Below, one piece after another: positions 23,408 through 34,756 of a DNA stretch of 64,000 nucleotides. The position numbers and the translations under genes were made by a program. Position 1 is the stretch's first letter. The number at the start of each line of letters is the position of its first letter. The stretch lies in NCBI GenBank assembly GCA_012976225.1, contig JAAVVG010000026.1, positions 129,056-193,055 of the forward strand, written 5' to 3'. Below the pieces are notes generated by a model. That model made no database searches and was not told where the DNA came from. It worked only from the letters and a program-made list of their open reading frames with translations. The DNA comes from Golubevia sp. BC0850. Taxonomy: Eukaryota > Basidiomycota > Exobasidiomycetes > Golubeviales > Golubeviaceae.

Positions 23408-23770
23408 AGTCTTGTAGAGCCCTCTCTTGCCAATCTTGCTTCTAACTTCTCTGTCTCTTTTCTCTCTTACGTCTCCATCCTTTCCTTCAATCCATTGTCT
23501 CGTCACTCAATCTGTCTCAATGACTTGCCTTCTTCTGCCTTGGATCCTCCTTCGCTTGCGTCTTCACCTCTTCCCCATCTCTCTCAAAAGGTCTCCTCCA
23601 ACAACTTCGCCTAAAATTTTCTCATTGTTCCATGCCATCTCAAGAATCCAAATCTCTGTAATATTAGAATCCACTCAATTGAACGTCATTCCGAAAATCT
23701 TGCTAGTGTCTGTTCCCTTCGAGCTCAGACTCTTATCCCATCTTCTCCCACCACCACCAACCACTCTCCA
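23408..23770. other. Intergenic
   Basis: Pyrimidine-rich sequence, probably the promoter and leader of the COX16-ERV1 gene. No supported coding content. Confidence 0.4.
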
Positions 23771-25139
23771 ATGCCAACATTCCCCTCCAAGAAATTCTCT
23801 CCCTCCTCCTCGACCTCTCAATCTTCAACTCAAAAGAATGCAATCTTCAAAGCTTTAATTCCCCAAGTTCGAAAACGACCATTTCTATTCTTCGGCTTAC
23901 CTTTCCTTTCGATTTTAGTTGGAGGTAGTTTTGCTTTGAGTTCTTTGACTCAAACCAGGTATGATTACAATAGTACTAGAGTCAAGAGTTTAAGTAAAGA
24001 AGAGGAATTGGGGATGAGGAAAGATAGGAGAAGGGTCGATGTCAGAGAGGAATACTTTGTGAGTTTCTTTTGAGAAGGCGGAGAGATGGGAAGAAGCTTG
24101 TGAGATAGAAAGCAGAGAGGCGAGGGAGTTTTGGTCAGAGAACTTGAATTATGAGGTTTCAGGGATTGATCTCACTTACCAAAAGAGAGAAGAACAATCT
24201 CGAAGATGGAGAGAGAAGAGCTTATATCCGTGGAGATGGGAAGAGCTGAGCTTCTCCAATTGTTGCTTTCAAAATAGATTGCAAGGCTTAATTACTTTCT
24301 TCAATCCCCAATCCATTCACTTTCTCCAATCTCAGAGGCTTCAATCTAACGACTCGGAGCTAGAAGATTGGGAGCCCAAAAGGATTCAACGTCCAGAAGG
24401 TGTTCCAGAATGGGGAGTTCCACCTACTGCCTCCACTTCTTCGAACAAGATCCGATTAGAGCCCAGAACTCAGAAATCAACTCAAGAACTAGAGAAAGAG
24501 AAGAGCTTCGAGAAGTCCTTAGCTTCTAGTAGCTCTGGAACTGGTTCGAAGAAGGTGATCTTGGGACCAGATGGGAAGCCTTGTAGAGCTTGTAACTCAA
24601 AACTAGCTTTCAGTAAAGCTATGAAAGTAGGAGGAGATGCTAAGGGAAAAGGAAAGGAGAAGGAAAACGCAAGTGCGAATGGAACTGCTGCTGGTGCTTC
24701 AGCTCTTGCCACAGCTACAACCCTCTCTTCTTCTTCTTCAAGTTCGACAATAGAATGTCCCCCAGATGGAGAAGAATTGGGAAGATCTACTTGGAATTTC
24801 TTACATTCAACAGCGGCTTATTATCCAGATTCTCCAACGCAAATTCAACAAACTTCGATTCTTTCCCTCTTCAAATCACTTCCACATCTTTATCCTTGTC
24901 ATTCTTGCGCTGAAGCTTTGGGTCAAGAATATTTGAATGAGGTTACGAATAGAGGAGGATATCAGAAAAAAGATTTGACTTTGGAGAAAGCGGTTAAGAA
25001 TGGAAGGTTTATGAGAATGTGGTTATGTGGGATTCATAATGAGGTGAATGAAAGGTTGGGAAAGCAGAAGTTCGATTGTAGTGATGAGAATTTGAGGAGG
25101 AGGTGGAAGGATGGAGGAGAGAATGGGGAATGTGAATAA
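23771..25139 (+). CDS. COX16-ERV1 fusion: cytochrome oxidase assembly factor joined to FAD sulfhydryl oxidase
   Basis: Exon 1 (23771-24058) encodes Cox16: a short basic N-terminus, KRPFLFFGLPFLSILVGGSF with the membrane segment, and TRYDYNSTRVKS. Exon 2 (24336-25139) begins with the Cox16 C-terminus (DWEPKRIQRPEGVPEW) and runs without a stop into Erv1, giving 363 residues in all. The Erv1 part has the shuttle pair CRAC (C179, C182), the ELGRSTWNFLHSTAAYYP FAD-domain start, the active YPCHSC (C284, C287) and the structural pair in CGIHNEVNERLGKQKFDC. Erv1 reoxidises Mia40 in the intermembrane space; Cox16 is an inner-membrane assembly factor for cytochrome oxidase. Exon 2 and the open frame before it contain no ATG ahead of the shuttle pair, which argues against a separate Erv1 start. 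About 95 Ser/Lys-rich residues link the parts. Confidence 0.85.
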
Positions 25140-25613
25140 GTGGGTGGAAAGGTTGGGTGAGGGGAAAGGTTCTTCTCTTGCTAAAATCATTGTCGCTTCA
25201 TCTTTGCAGGCTCATCTAGCAAATCTCAGTAATCACCACTTCTATTTATGTCCTTTCTTGCAATTTGATCTCTGAAGAGAGAGAGAGAAGTCCAATTTTG
25301 GACACGACCGATGGAATAGCATTCCGTTCAAAGGAACCTGCGTCGCGCGATGATCTCGCAAACTTCTTGAAACCACGTCATGTTTCCAGATTGAAATGAG
25401 ATTGAGGGTAGGGAAGCGTTTCTACAAGTGATACAACGAGAGAGATCAAACGGATGAGGGTATTGAAAATATACTGATGAACTCTTGTCTACGATGAATG
25501 ATTCTGACGGCGGACGATGGAAGACTTGGGAAGTTGGAAGTATGAAATAGAAAGTGGTAGACGCGACGAAGCTCGAGAAGTAATGCAGAGTAGGAAAATG
25601 AAGAGAGAATTTG
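25140..25613. other. Intergenic (convergent 3' ends)
   Basis: This lies between the 3' ends of the fusion gene and the P450 gene. No supported gene. Confidence 0.4.
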
Positions 25614-28600
25614 TTATTGTCCCCAGACATCTTCGTGATAACGATTGTGCTTAGTAAGATAAGAGACCCAGCTTCCCGAGGAAATGCTCGTGTCTTCCTT
25701 CAAATTCTCCTTGGAGTCTAGAAGAACTTCCTGTTGCTCTGGAGTAGAGTCTAGATGAAATGTAGCTTGATAAGGAGTTGGAGGCGCGAACGAAGCAGAG
25801 CAGAATTGAGAGCCGACTGAGAGGGGTGCAAGGGAAATCGTAGGATTAGACTAAGAATCGATGAAAAAAAGACGGAAAGCTAGAGGCGTACTCACTTGAG
25901 CCGATCGACTTGCGCACATCTCTTGCCATTGACGAGGCAGATCCACAGATGTAAAACGAAGCCCTTTCGGAATCCCTCCACTGTGGAAAGTAAAATAGGA
26001 AAAGGGAATCAGAATCGATCTTGAAAATGAATCGCCCTTCAGCTACACCCACAATTTCAAGCCCATCTTGTAAAAGGGCGTGGGAAACGTATTGTTGACT
26101 GGCAAAATCATCGACTCGAGACATCGAGATGTTCAGAGAGTCCAAAGTTCCGTCTGCCTTCCACTCTTGCATTTTCTCTTTAAAAATCCAATCCGACTCA
26201 TCTCTGCATCCGAAGTAGAGGGTCATCTTGTCTTGGGGAGCAGAGGAGAGATCCTTTCTCAACTGCTGCCGATTCTCCAGGAAACCGAGGAAAGGAGCTA
26301 CTCCTGTCCCCGCACAGACTAGAATTGTCGAAGCATCCAAAGGTTGACCAGATGGCTTGAAAGCTGTCCTCCGAACCACTGCTCGAAGAGTTGACCCTAC
26401 TTGAGAGCGAGAGAAGAAACCTGATGACTGACCTTCGAGGATTCTTTTGTCCAAAGTTTCCCAAGAGACCAATCTCACCACCAATCGGACCGACGTTGGA
26501 GAGACTAGAGGAGAGGATGCGATGGAGTAGCGTCGAGATGAGATTGTTGGAATGGCGAATAGAAGATCTCCGAACGTGACAGCGTCTTCACAGCCAAATT
26601 TCAGAATGACGTCCAGAACTGTCGGATATTGAGCTAGGAATCCGTTTCTAAGGTCTGCACTTTTTGAAGAATTTGGATCTCCTTCGGCTGCAATCTTGAG
26701 TTCCATGTAGCTCGAAGGAGAAGTCTCTCTCAATCGATTTGCCAACAGGTGAAGCATCGATCTCGGAGGTGGAGACGAGAGATCCGCGAAGTGAATGAAA
26801 GCGTTCTCGATGGTACAAGGTCCTTTAATCGACCCTGCCATCGACCTCGGAGGCAGATGAACTGAAGGTTCTATCTCGAAGGTGGCGTCAGGAGCGAAAC
26901 CGAGCTTGGCTACCGCGCGTCGAGCAAGTCGAGGGTCGTTCTGAGGCCACAGTTCCAGATGATCTCCAACATCGTAGGTTGCGCCTTCAGGTAGCTTGAC
27001 CATGACCTCGAGCGTCTTTCTTTCCGGATCGCTGATTGAGCGGTTTAGGTCCGTTAGACTATGAATCTCTGCTTGGCATGAGGTTCGAAGATTCTCTCTC
27101 GACTCTTGAAATCGTTCGTCGTGAGGATCGATGAAGCTGATCTTGACGGCGTCGAGAGCTGCAGAGCGTCCATAGATGAGAGGGTCAGTAGACTCTGCAC
27201 TCATACTGTTGTCGGAAAGGAGCTGAGAGAGAAGCGACGCTGCCCACTGTCGCCATGCAGCTTCCAGATCGTCTGAACGTCCGTCTCCAGCTCCTTTCTC
27301 GCAGTAGCGAATTGCTCCCATCGATTCTAGCGCGGAATCTATCCGAGTAGGGAAGCCTTGATAGGACTGCCAGTCACTGTTTCCACATCCGAAGACGGCA
27401 TAGGAGCTGGGAGCAGGACAGAGAGTGTTGGAGTAGGTTGTCAGAAAAGCATCTCAGAAATCCTCTTCCGAAAAACAGAAGTATACTCACATCCCTTCCC
27501 ATTCTGTCTTGTCCCCTCTGCTACCGGTCAGGTACTTGTCAAATTGAGCAGCGTTGTCTGGAGCCAGGTTGTTGTAAGTGCTTGTGACGAAGACGACCAA
27601 AGGCACGTCGCAAGCTTCCTTGGCTTCCTGAGATTTGCCTCGAAGTCCAGCGAGCTCTTTCGAAGCCAGGAAGTAGTCCAAGCTCGAGACTTTCGACTCA
27701 AACCCCAACTCTTGCAGAACAGAGTCCAATTCGTGTCCAAAGTCCTCTGCTGCTCCAGCGTTTGATCCGAAGACGACTCTAACGTATGGGAGCGATTTGC
27801 CACTCTTCGACCTGGAGCCTCGAAGAAGTTCCGAGCCTTGTCCGTTGAGACTAGAGGGGGAAGAAGAGGCTAGTTGTTCTGAAAAGGTTGATAGATCGCC
27901 CAGAGAGGTGGCAATGCTCGGTCTACGTTCCCCCTTGATGGACGAGAAGATAGAGTCGGTCCTTCCCAGTGGACTGAGACCAATCGAACTTCCGAGATCC
28001 CCTTCTGGGCTCCCGCTACCAGATGAAGATCGAGTAGGAGGAGATTTCTTCCGACTGATTTGCATGAAAAGATTCGTTGGTTGGGAAGTCAAACCTGAGG
28101 TGGCTGAATAGGAGACCTTTTCAGGCTTCCGCGGTCGAAACGAGAAACGAGCCATTAGTATTGCCAGGAATATCTGCAGAAGGAGAATAGAGGAGAGAGG
28201 TGAGTGAAGAGAGCGAGGGGTTGTTGCTGCAGGGGACAGACTCACTCTTGTCTCCTGCATGGAGAATTGCCTTCCAATGCAACCTCTCATTCCACCCGAG
28301 AATGGCATCCATGCATGAGAGTGTCTTCTGGCCATGTTCTCAGGAAGGAATCGATCAGGATCGAACCTTTCTGGATCATCCCAATACCTGGGATTGTGAT
28401 GAAGAGCGTCGATAGCGAGAGAGACGAATGAATTGGCCTTGATCTTGAAAGCCTTTCCAGGAGCACTGTTACTAGTCACGATTGCATCTTCGGTACACCA
28501 CTTGGCGTAAACTGGAACTGGAGAGTGAAGGCGAAGCGTCTCATAGATGACTTGATCCAAATACTTCAGTTGCTTGATTTGTTCTACCGTGAGATGCTCG

Positions 28601-30463
28601 GTTTCTGAAGTGATTCCTACCTCTCTGAGTTCCGCTTGAATCTTGGCTTCGACTTCTGGTAGGGTTGAGATTCGAAAGAGACAGAATGAAATCAAAGAAG
28701 ATGTCGTTTCTGATCCTGCTATCAAGAAGACCAAAGTGTTGTCGATAATGTGTTCTTCGGAGAGAGTCTCCCCACTTGATGGATCGCAGTGAGTGAGCAT
28801 GTACTAGAAAACGGAAAATCGGGTTGGAGAGGAGGATTGGAGTCAGTCTCTCCTTGCTCGATCAGGTCGAGAAACCAAACTCAGACTCACCTGCAGCATG
28901 TCATTGAACTCGTTTGCGTTCGGGTCAGCCTTTCGCTGAGCGATAACCTGAGAAAACATAGATGAGAATAAGAAGAGAGTCAGCTCACAAACTACGCTTG
29001 TTCAAGAACGAGAGAGCTCACCTCATTCACCAGCAGCCGCATCAGCTGAACATTCGATTCGAACTTGGCTAAATGGAACAAGAAATAATCCAGTCAAATT
29101 CGAGTCACCATGGGCAGTCCAAAAGTAGGCCGAGGAGAACCATCGCTATCACTCACCTTTCTTCATATTGTTTAGAAACTCCATCCTCCTCGTCCTTCCC
29201 ACAATGTCCTTCAGAGAACTCTTGATAGCCTGAACAAAAGGATGATGAGGAGTTTCCATCTTCTCAGGATCTAGTAGTCCAAAGTCATAAGAGAAACCAC
29301 ATCGTGCTACGCTTTCCAGTGTGAGTTGAGTAATGAAGTTGGTCACTTCACAGAGAGCCTTTGATGAAGCAAACTTTTCGAAGACGCTGCAGCATCGCAG
29401 TGCAATTGATGTCATCTCATCAGTATATGATCTGATTGCTTTGGCGGAGAAGGCCTAGATAGGGGAAGGTGGAGGGAGGTCAGACGATGAGGCTCGGGGA
29501 GGGGATCAGGATCGGCTAGGACTGCTTTCCTCAACTGGGTATGAAAAATGTCGGACTGAAAGTACGAACTGAAAGGACTCACTGGCATAAGTATTTTATG
29601 AGCTTTTTTCCAATCTGGATCTTGAGTACTAGTCGTGAAGATGCCTTGACGAGTAATCTCCTTGACTCCCCAGTACATCCTCCCGATCGGATTTACTTCC
29701 TTTGTCTGAAGGGATGAATCGAAGACAGAGGTAAAGAGATCAGAGAAGGCAACTTGTGAGGGTGAACGAGGTTGCCACCGAAGTCCACCTACTTTTCTTC
29801 TACCAACGAACGGAGCTTGAAGGGAAGACGCCACACCTCGATCATACTCACGAAGTATCTCGATTCGTCGGTCAGCGCTTGAATACAGTCGGCATCATCT
29901 GTTGCCATCGAGAACCCACGTCCACTTGGCCAAACGATCTGCCGCAGAAAGAAATTCAGGATCAGAGACTGGGCGAAGAAGCCGAGTGCGGGGGAAGGCA
30001 GACTCACCTTCATTAGAGGCGAATAAATCTTGAAAAGGTTCCTTATGTTCAACTTCGGATCTGAACCCATCAACTCTCCTATATTTCCAATGAAAGGTTT
30101 AGGAGTAGGACCTGCCAAAAGATAGAGAAAGTTCAACTGATTGAAGGGATACGCACGAGGTCGTCACCGGCAATTCGTCTACTTACCAGCAATCTCTTCC
30201 AACGTTCGGTTCTGATATCCATCTATCCTAACCCATTCTGACTCTCTTACTTCCTCGATCTCAGAGATGGGTTTCAGGCTCCTGCCATCGAGTAGAGGAA
30301 GAGACCTGCCGTATGGAATGCTGAGAGAGAAGTGATCCGCTACCTTGGTTTTGAAAGCTTCCAACGAGTCTTGATTGTTCAACAATATCACATCAGTGGT
30401 ATCTTCTGAGAAAGGTCTTGAGACTGTCACTGGCCTCGATGGGCCAATGGAAATGGGCATCAT
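25614..30463 (-). CDS. CYP505-type self-sufficient cytochrome P450-P450 reductase fusion
   Basis: Twelve exons join in frame (30463-30187, 30111-30008, 29938-29852, 29705-29583, 29454-29157, 29068-29022, 28947-28891, 28803-28246, 28173-27491, 27406-26053, 25980-25896, 25816-25614) to about 1291 residues. The P450 part starts at PTPKPFIGNIGELMGSD (about residue 94), with the I-helix FLIAGSETTSS, ETLRLHSP and the heme loop FSGGMRGCIGRQF (Cys about 506). A Ser-rich linker leads to the flavodoxin domain (FGSNAGAAEDFG, YAVFGCGNSDW), then the FAD/NADPH reductase (RRYSIASSP, CAGTGVAPFLGF, YICGSASSMARDV) ending in RYHEDVW. CYP505 enzymes (P450foxy) hydroxylate fatty acids near the chain end. The first 93 residues have no counterpart in typical CYP505s. 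The intron at 26052-25981 uses a GTGGGT donor and is in phase, so retention adds 24 residues. Confidence 0.9.
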
Positions 30464-30941
30464 CGAGTGACTGTTCTTGCTGTATCTTCTTCAATCTTTG
30501 AGGAGATGAGTCGATGAGGTTGTTGTTTGACTTGGAGGAAGACTCAGAAGAATTCTGAAAATGAAACTTCTCCAGCATGATGACGACAAAGATTTGCATG
30601 ACGCCGAGGTCGGAAGAAGATGATTGGCGAGGTTCAAAAAAAGCGATCTAACGAATCTAAACGACGCCCAATTTTGCCACAATCACCCACACTTTTCGAG
30701 TTCAGCAACAGCATGGAACTGAATCAAAAATAACAATCTAAAAGCTCTAAATCCGAGCCCCGATACAGGTAGAGAGTCATTGGCGTGGACAGGTTGTTTT
30801 CCTACTTCCTTCTTTCCCATCCCATCCCATCTTCTCCCTTCGTCTCTCTCTCTCTCTTTTCTACTTCCCACCTCTTCACCTTAAGTTCCAAGCCTCTTTA
30901 ATATCCCTTCTCCTATCAAGAGCTTGAAGAAAAAGGCCAGA
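30464..30941. promoter_or_regulatory. Divergent promoter region, P450 and MCT transporter
   Basis: About 480 bp separate the P450 start (30463, minus) from the transporter start (30942, plus). The sequence is pyrimidine-rich. The open frame at 30490-30600 overlaps the P450 start out of frame and I do not treat it as coding. Confidence 0.35.
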
Positions 30942-33157
30942 ATGTCTCCAACTTCAGAAGCACCTTCTCAATCTACGCTGCAGGAATCTGAGCTCAACAC
31001 CAACAAGGAACCCAAACAAGAGCCTCTAACGAATCAGGATAGTGCAGACACAGCTCAAGCTGGCCTGAACGAAAAGACCGAAAAGGATCCGGAGAGTCAA
31101 GCACCTGTAGCTCAACCTCCTCCAGCTGCGAGTGGGTTGGCAGCTCCAGATGGCGGATTGGAGGCGTGGCTAGTTGCTTTAGGTTGTTTCTGCGCTTTCT
31201 TTGCCAGTTTCGGTTTTGTGTGAGTACTTTTAAGTTGTTGGGACTAGAGATGAATGAAGAAAGGACAGGAGATAGGGAGCAAGAGGATGGTGGAGGAATC
31301 CTCTGATAGTGGGCGTCTCTGAACTCTGAGTCTGTTCTATCTTTCTCACCTCGATCTCTTCCTCTACTCCGTTTCCTTCTTCTATACTTCAACAGAGTCT
31401 CCTTCGGTGTCTTCCAGTCGTATTACGAGATGGAATACACATCCTACACTGCAGATGACATTGCCTGGATCGGAAGTCTTCAGTTGGGTGGATTGTATGG
31501 ATTATCTATCCCCTCTGCGGTCGTCAATGACAAACTGGGGCCTCAGGTGAGTATTTTGAATCAAGGTAGAGAGCAGATTCTGGCTTGCTTATTGATGACA
31601 TCGCTGAACTCAACCTGATTCCATCTCTCTCATTCCGAACAATTGCCGATTTCAGGTGACTGTTGCTATTGGAGCCATCTTCGTCATTCTTGGAGTCTTC
31701 ACTGCTAGTGCTGCTAAGACCTACTGGCAGACCTTCCTTGCTCATGGAGTTTGCGTTACTATCGGATTAGGATGTGAGTCGAGGGAGCTCAACTTGTGAG
31801 CTCTTTGTCTCATCTTGCTCACCCGCCTCTTGACCCTTCCCATGTTTCCTCAATAGTGATCTACATTCCAGCTGTAGTTCTACCTCAACAGTGGTTGTGA
31901 GTCTCTCTTCTCATCTCCCACCTCTGTCTCTCTTCCATCTCTGACCTCTTTCCATCTTTCCCGTTCTTCGATCTTCGTTCCCAGCGACAAGAAACGAGCT
32001 CTAGTAACTGGTCTCTGTGTAGGAGGCTCCTCAGTAGGAGGTGTGGTCTTCTCGATCGTTTTCAACGAAATGGTCAACAAACGGGGATACACAAAGGGAT
32101 GGGGGTTACGGGTCATTGGATTTGTTCAACTATTCCTATTTGCGGTGTCTATTCTCACCATCAAGGGAAGGCTGCCGAAGAACCTAGGAATCAAATTGAC
32201 TAGTTTCCCTTTCTTAATGGCTTTGAAAGATCTGAAGTTCTCTCTGTTCTGTTTGGCTTCTTTGACCGGATTCTTGGGTCTTTACATTCCTTACTGTGAG
32301 TCTCCTTTGAGCTTGTCTTTCTTTCCGGTATCTACTCTCAAAACAACAGTAACTGGATTCATGTCCAATTCGGCTTCGCCGTTGGCTGACCTTACCTCTG
32401 CATTCCTTCTTTCCTCTTTCAGTCTTCGTCCCACAATACGCCCTAGCTATCGGAGCTTCAGCCTCTTCAGCTTTCTACATGTCAGCAGTTCTGAACGCCA
32501 CGACTTTGGTTGGTAGAATCTTCTTGGGAAGAGTTGCTGATTCCATTGGAGCTTGGAACACTATCACAGTCACTGTCCTTGTTTGCTCGATGATGAACTT
32601 CGCTTGGAGTGGAGTCGATAGTAACGCTGGACTTTGGGTTTGGGCTGGAGTCTATGGGTGAGTCTGGATATCTGAATTATCCCCTTCTTGTCACCTCTGC
32701 ATTTTTCTCGCCAGTCACTCATCACGATCTTGCTTCTCCGTTCCTCTTCCAGTTTCTTCTCTGGAGCTGTCGCCTCTCTCCAAGGTGAGCTTTCTCCCAA
32801 TGATACTGGAACTTATTTAGATTTTATGTGGTGAAACCGACAGGACTGAGGTTTCCCTTTTGTTGACACTCTTCCCCCTTTCCCAACTCTCCAGCCCCTT
32901 GCAACTTAGTTCTCTGTCCTCAGCCAAAGGTCAAGCTAGTGGGAGCCTGGATCGCCATTGGTTCAGTCTTCTCCGCTGTCGGAGCTCTAGGAGGTGAGCC
33001 AGTCGGAGGCAGACTGATCCGAAATGAAGTTGGAAAGCACATGGATCCTGCCGCAGTCTTCTATCCTGCGATGTACTTCTCCGGAGCAATCTTGCTGTTC
33101 TCGACAGTCTGCTTCGCAGCCACTAGAATTTGGATTACTAGGGGTATGAAGATCTGA
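30942..33157 (+). CDS. MCT/MCH-type major facilitator transporter (paralogue 2)
   Basis: Eight exons (30942-31219, 31396-31546, 31656-31773, 31857-31896, 31985-32295, 32423-32657, 32753-32784, 32895-33157) join in frame to about 475 residues. An acidic Gln/Glu/Pro-rich N-terminus leads to APDGGLEAWLVALGCFCAFF, the MCT family DGG-W signature at TM1. FGVFQSYYE, then GSLQLGGLYG, YIPAVVVLPQQWF-DKKRALVTG after TM4, and NATTLVGRIFLGRVADSIG at the TM8-9 loop all match the family. The plant/fungal-style intron-rich layout differs from paralogue 1. The substrate is unknown. Divergence from the P450 gene may mean shared control, but no pathway link is evident. Confidence 0.85.
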
Positions 33158-34035
33158 AGATCTAATAGTAAAAATGTGTCGTCGACTGCTTCAATCATTC
33201 CCATTTGTCCTATCTCGCTTTCATCTATCGCATTCTGTTCTCGTGGATCTTTCTCTTGTTTCCCACTACCCGCCGCTCTTGGCTGTGCTATAATTATCAT
33301 TTGTTACCTCTTCTCGAACCATCTTCATGACCTGATCTGACGAAGCGAGCTCGCTCTCTGTGAGCCGAATCGAAGCAGTGTATGTTCGATCCTTGAATCG
33401 ACGCAAAAGTTCAGAAAACCAAGACAAAACACAAGAGAAAGACGAATGGGTCTCAGTGCGTGATAGTGTAAAAGAGTGACAGTGAGAGACCAAGACCGAT
33501 TCGAAAGGAGAAACGATGCGTCCGACCACAAAAGGGGAGCAGGATGGAGAAAAGAGAAATCGGAACAAACAAATAAAGAAAGTAGAAGGGCTGAGGGAGA
33601 GAACCTCTATTTCCTCAAATCTAATCAGAAATAGACAAGGCCTCCGGCTGGAAGTGAAAGGTTAAGGCGGTGTGTGCGAGCAAGGTGGCATGCCTTGATT
33701 CTGCATAACTTGCAAGGAGATAATTACTTGTGGCATAAGAGAACATAACCAACTCAACCAAAGATCCATCTCTGGTCACCCATCTTGGAGTCAAATCAGC
33801 CTCATAGAGTGAGGTGATCCAGAGCGAGAGGGTCCTACAGAGCCAAGCTTCCAGCTAAATGTCTGACCGAAACAGATGTCCGACAAAGGAGGAAGAACGC
33901 TCTCCTTGACGGAGAGAAGTATAGAAACCTTGCCCTGGGACTCTCTGCTGGAAGTCTAGAGAGGTGTCAGAACTGAATCTCTGCAGGTTGGATATGAGAC
34001 GAGGAGGTAAGTCAGCACCTAGAAGGGCACAGCGC
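33158..34035. other. Intergenic (convergent 3' ends)
   Basis: No supported gene. It may contain a last exon of the secreted-protein gene: the GTGAGT at 34080-34075 would remove the tail predicted at 34036. Confidence 0.35.
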
Positions 34036-34756
34036 TCAGTTTGTGCGGAGAGCCTCTCGGTCTGAGAGTTGACTCACCCAGAATCTTCCTGGTTGCAGAG
34101 AGAATCCAATCTCGAAGTCACCAGTGAGTTCATCTTGGATCAAGAAGACACTCGAAATGGAAGGAGAATTAGAATTCACGACACTCAGCGCTACTTGAGC
34201 ATCAGATTGCTTTCCAACCCAACCATAGACACTGCCGTCTACCTTATCGGCCCTGACGATTCCAGTTGGGGCTAGGACCACGATAGCAGGATGAGGACCA
34301 GAGACCTTTATCAAGGCGGCTACGAGGAGAAGGAAAAGAGACGACGGTGAGAACTACGAGCAGCAGAGAAAGACAACACCCCCGGCGCACTTTGAGTTCT
34401 GTCCTTTCCATTACAGCGACATCCGAACTGATAGATCTTGTTCTTTGGAGGAACCTAAGAAAGGAGAAGTGGGTTAAAGAATGTGGTTGTCAGAAAACGG
34501 TTGCGACTCATGACTTCGACCTCCCACTCAACTCACCTTAGAACAAACGTAAGCGATGATTTGCTTTCCAGTCTTGTTCTTCAATCAAGCGTTCGGCGCA
34601 AGCGCGATCGAAGCTACTGCAGAAAGCATCAATCGCCTTGGGAGGATTAGGTTTGACAGCTCTAGCTTCTGGTGAAGAAACGGCGATGACTTGAGTACTG
34701 AGCAGGGTGACGGCTGACAGTCCAATGAAGAAGGGAGAGAAGTTCGGGCGAACCAT
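34036..34756 (-). CDS. Small secreted Cys-rich protein (frame uncertain)
   Basis: ATG 34756 opens a clear signal peptide (MVRPNFSPFFIGLSAVTLLS, continuing to VIAV). FCSSFDRACAE follows. The sequence that should come next, GKQIIAYVCSK, joins in phase to the next exon, VPPKNKIYQFGCRCNGKD, but lies in a different frame from the signal peptide. One frame change is needed near 34580-34600, where no GT...AG intron is available. Another exon (about 34314-34036) encodes a beta-rich segment, IVVLAPTGIVRADKVDGSVYG. The cysteine pattern resembles small secreted fungal proteins of unknown function. The gene is either slightly damaged or misread at one base. The 3' end is not firm. Confidence 0.45.

Noticed and set aside
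23427-23858. 143-residue open frame upstream of COX16
   Set aside because: It overlaps the Cox16 start in another frame and is pyrimidine-rich leader sequence.
25328-25630. Minus-strand 100-residue open frame
   Set aside because: It overlaps the last P450 exon out of frame and shows no recognisable features.
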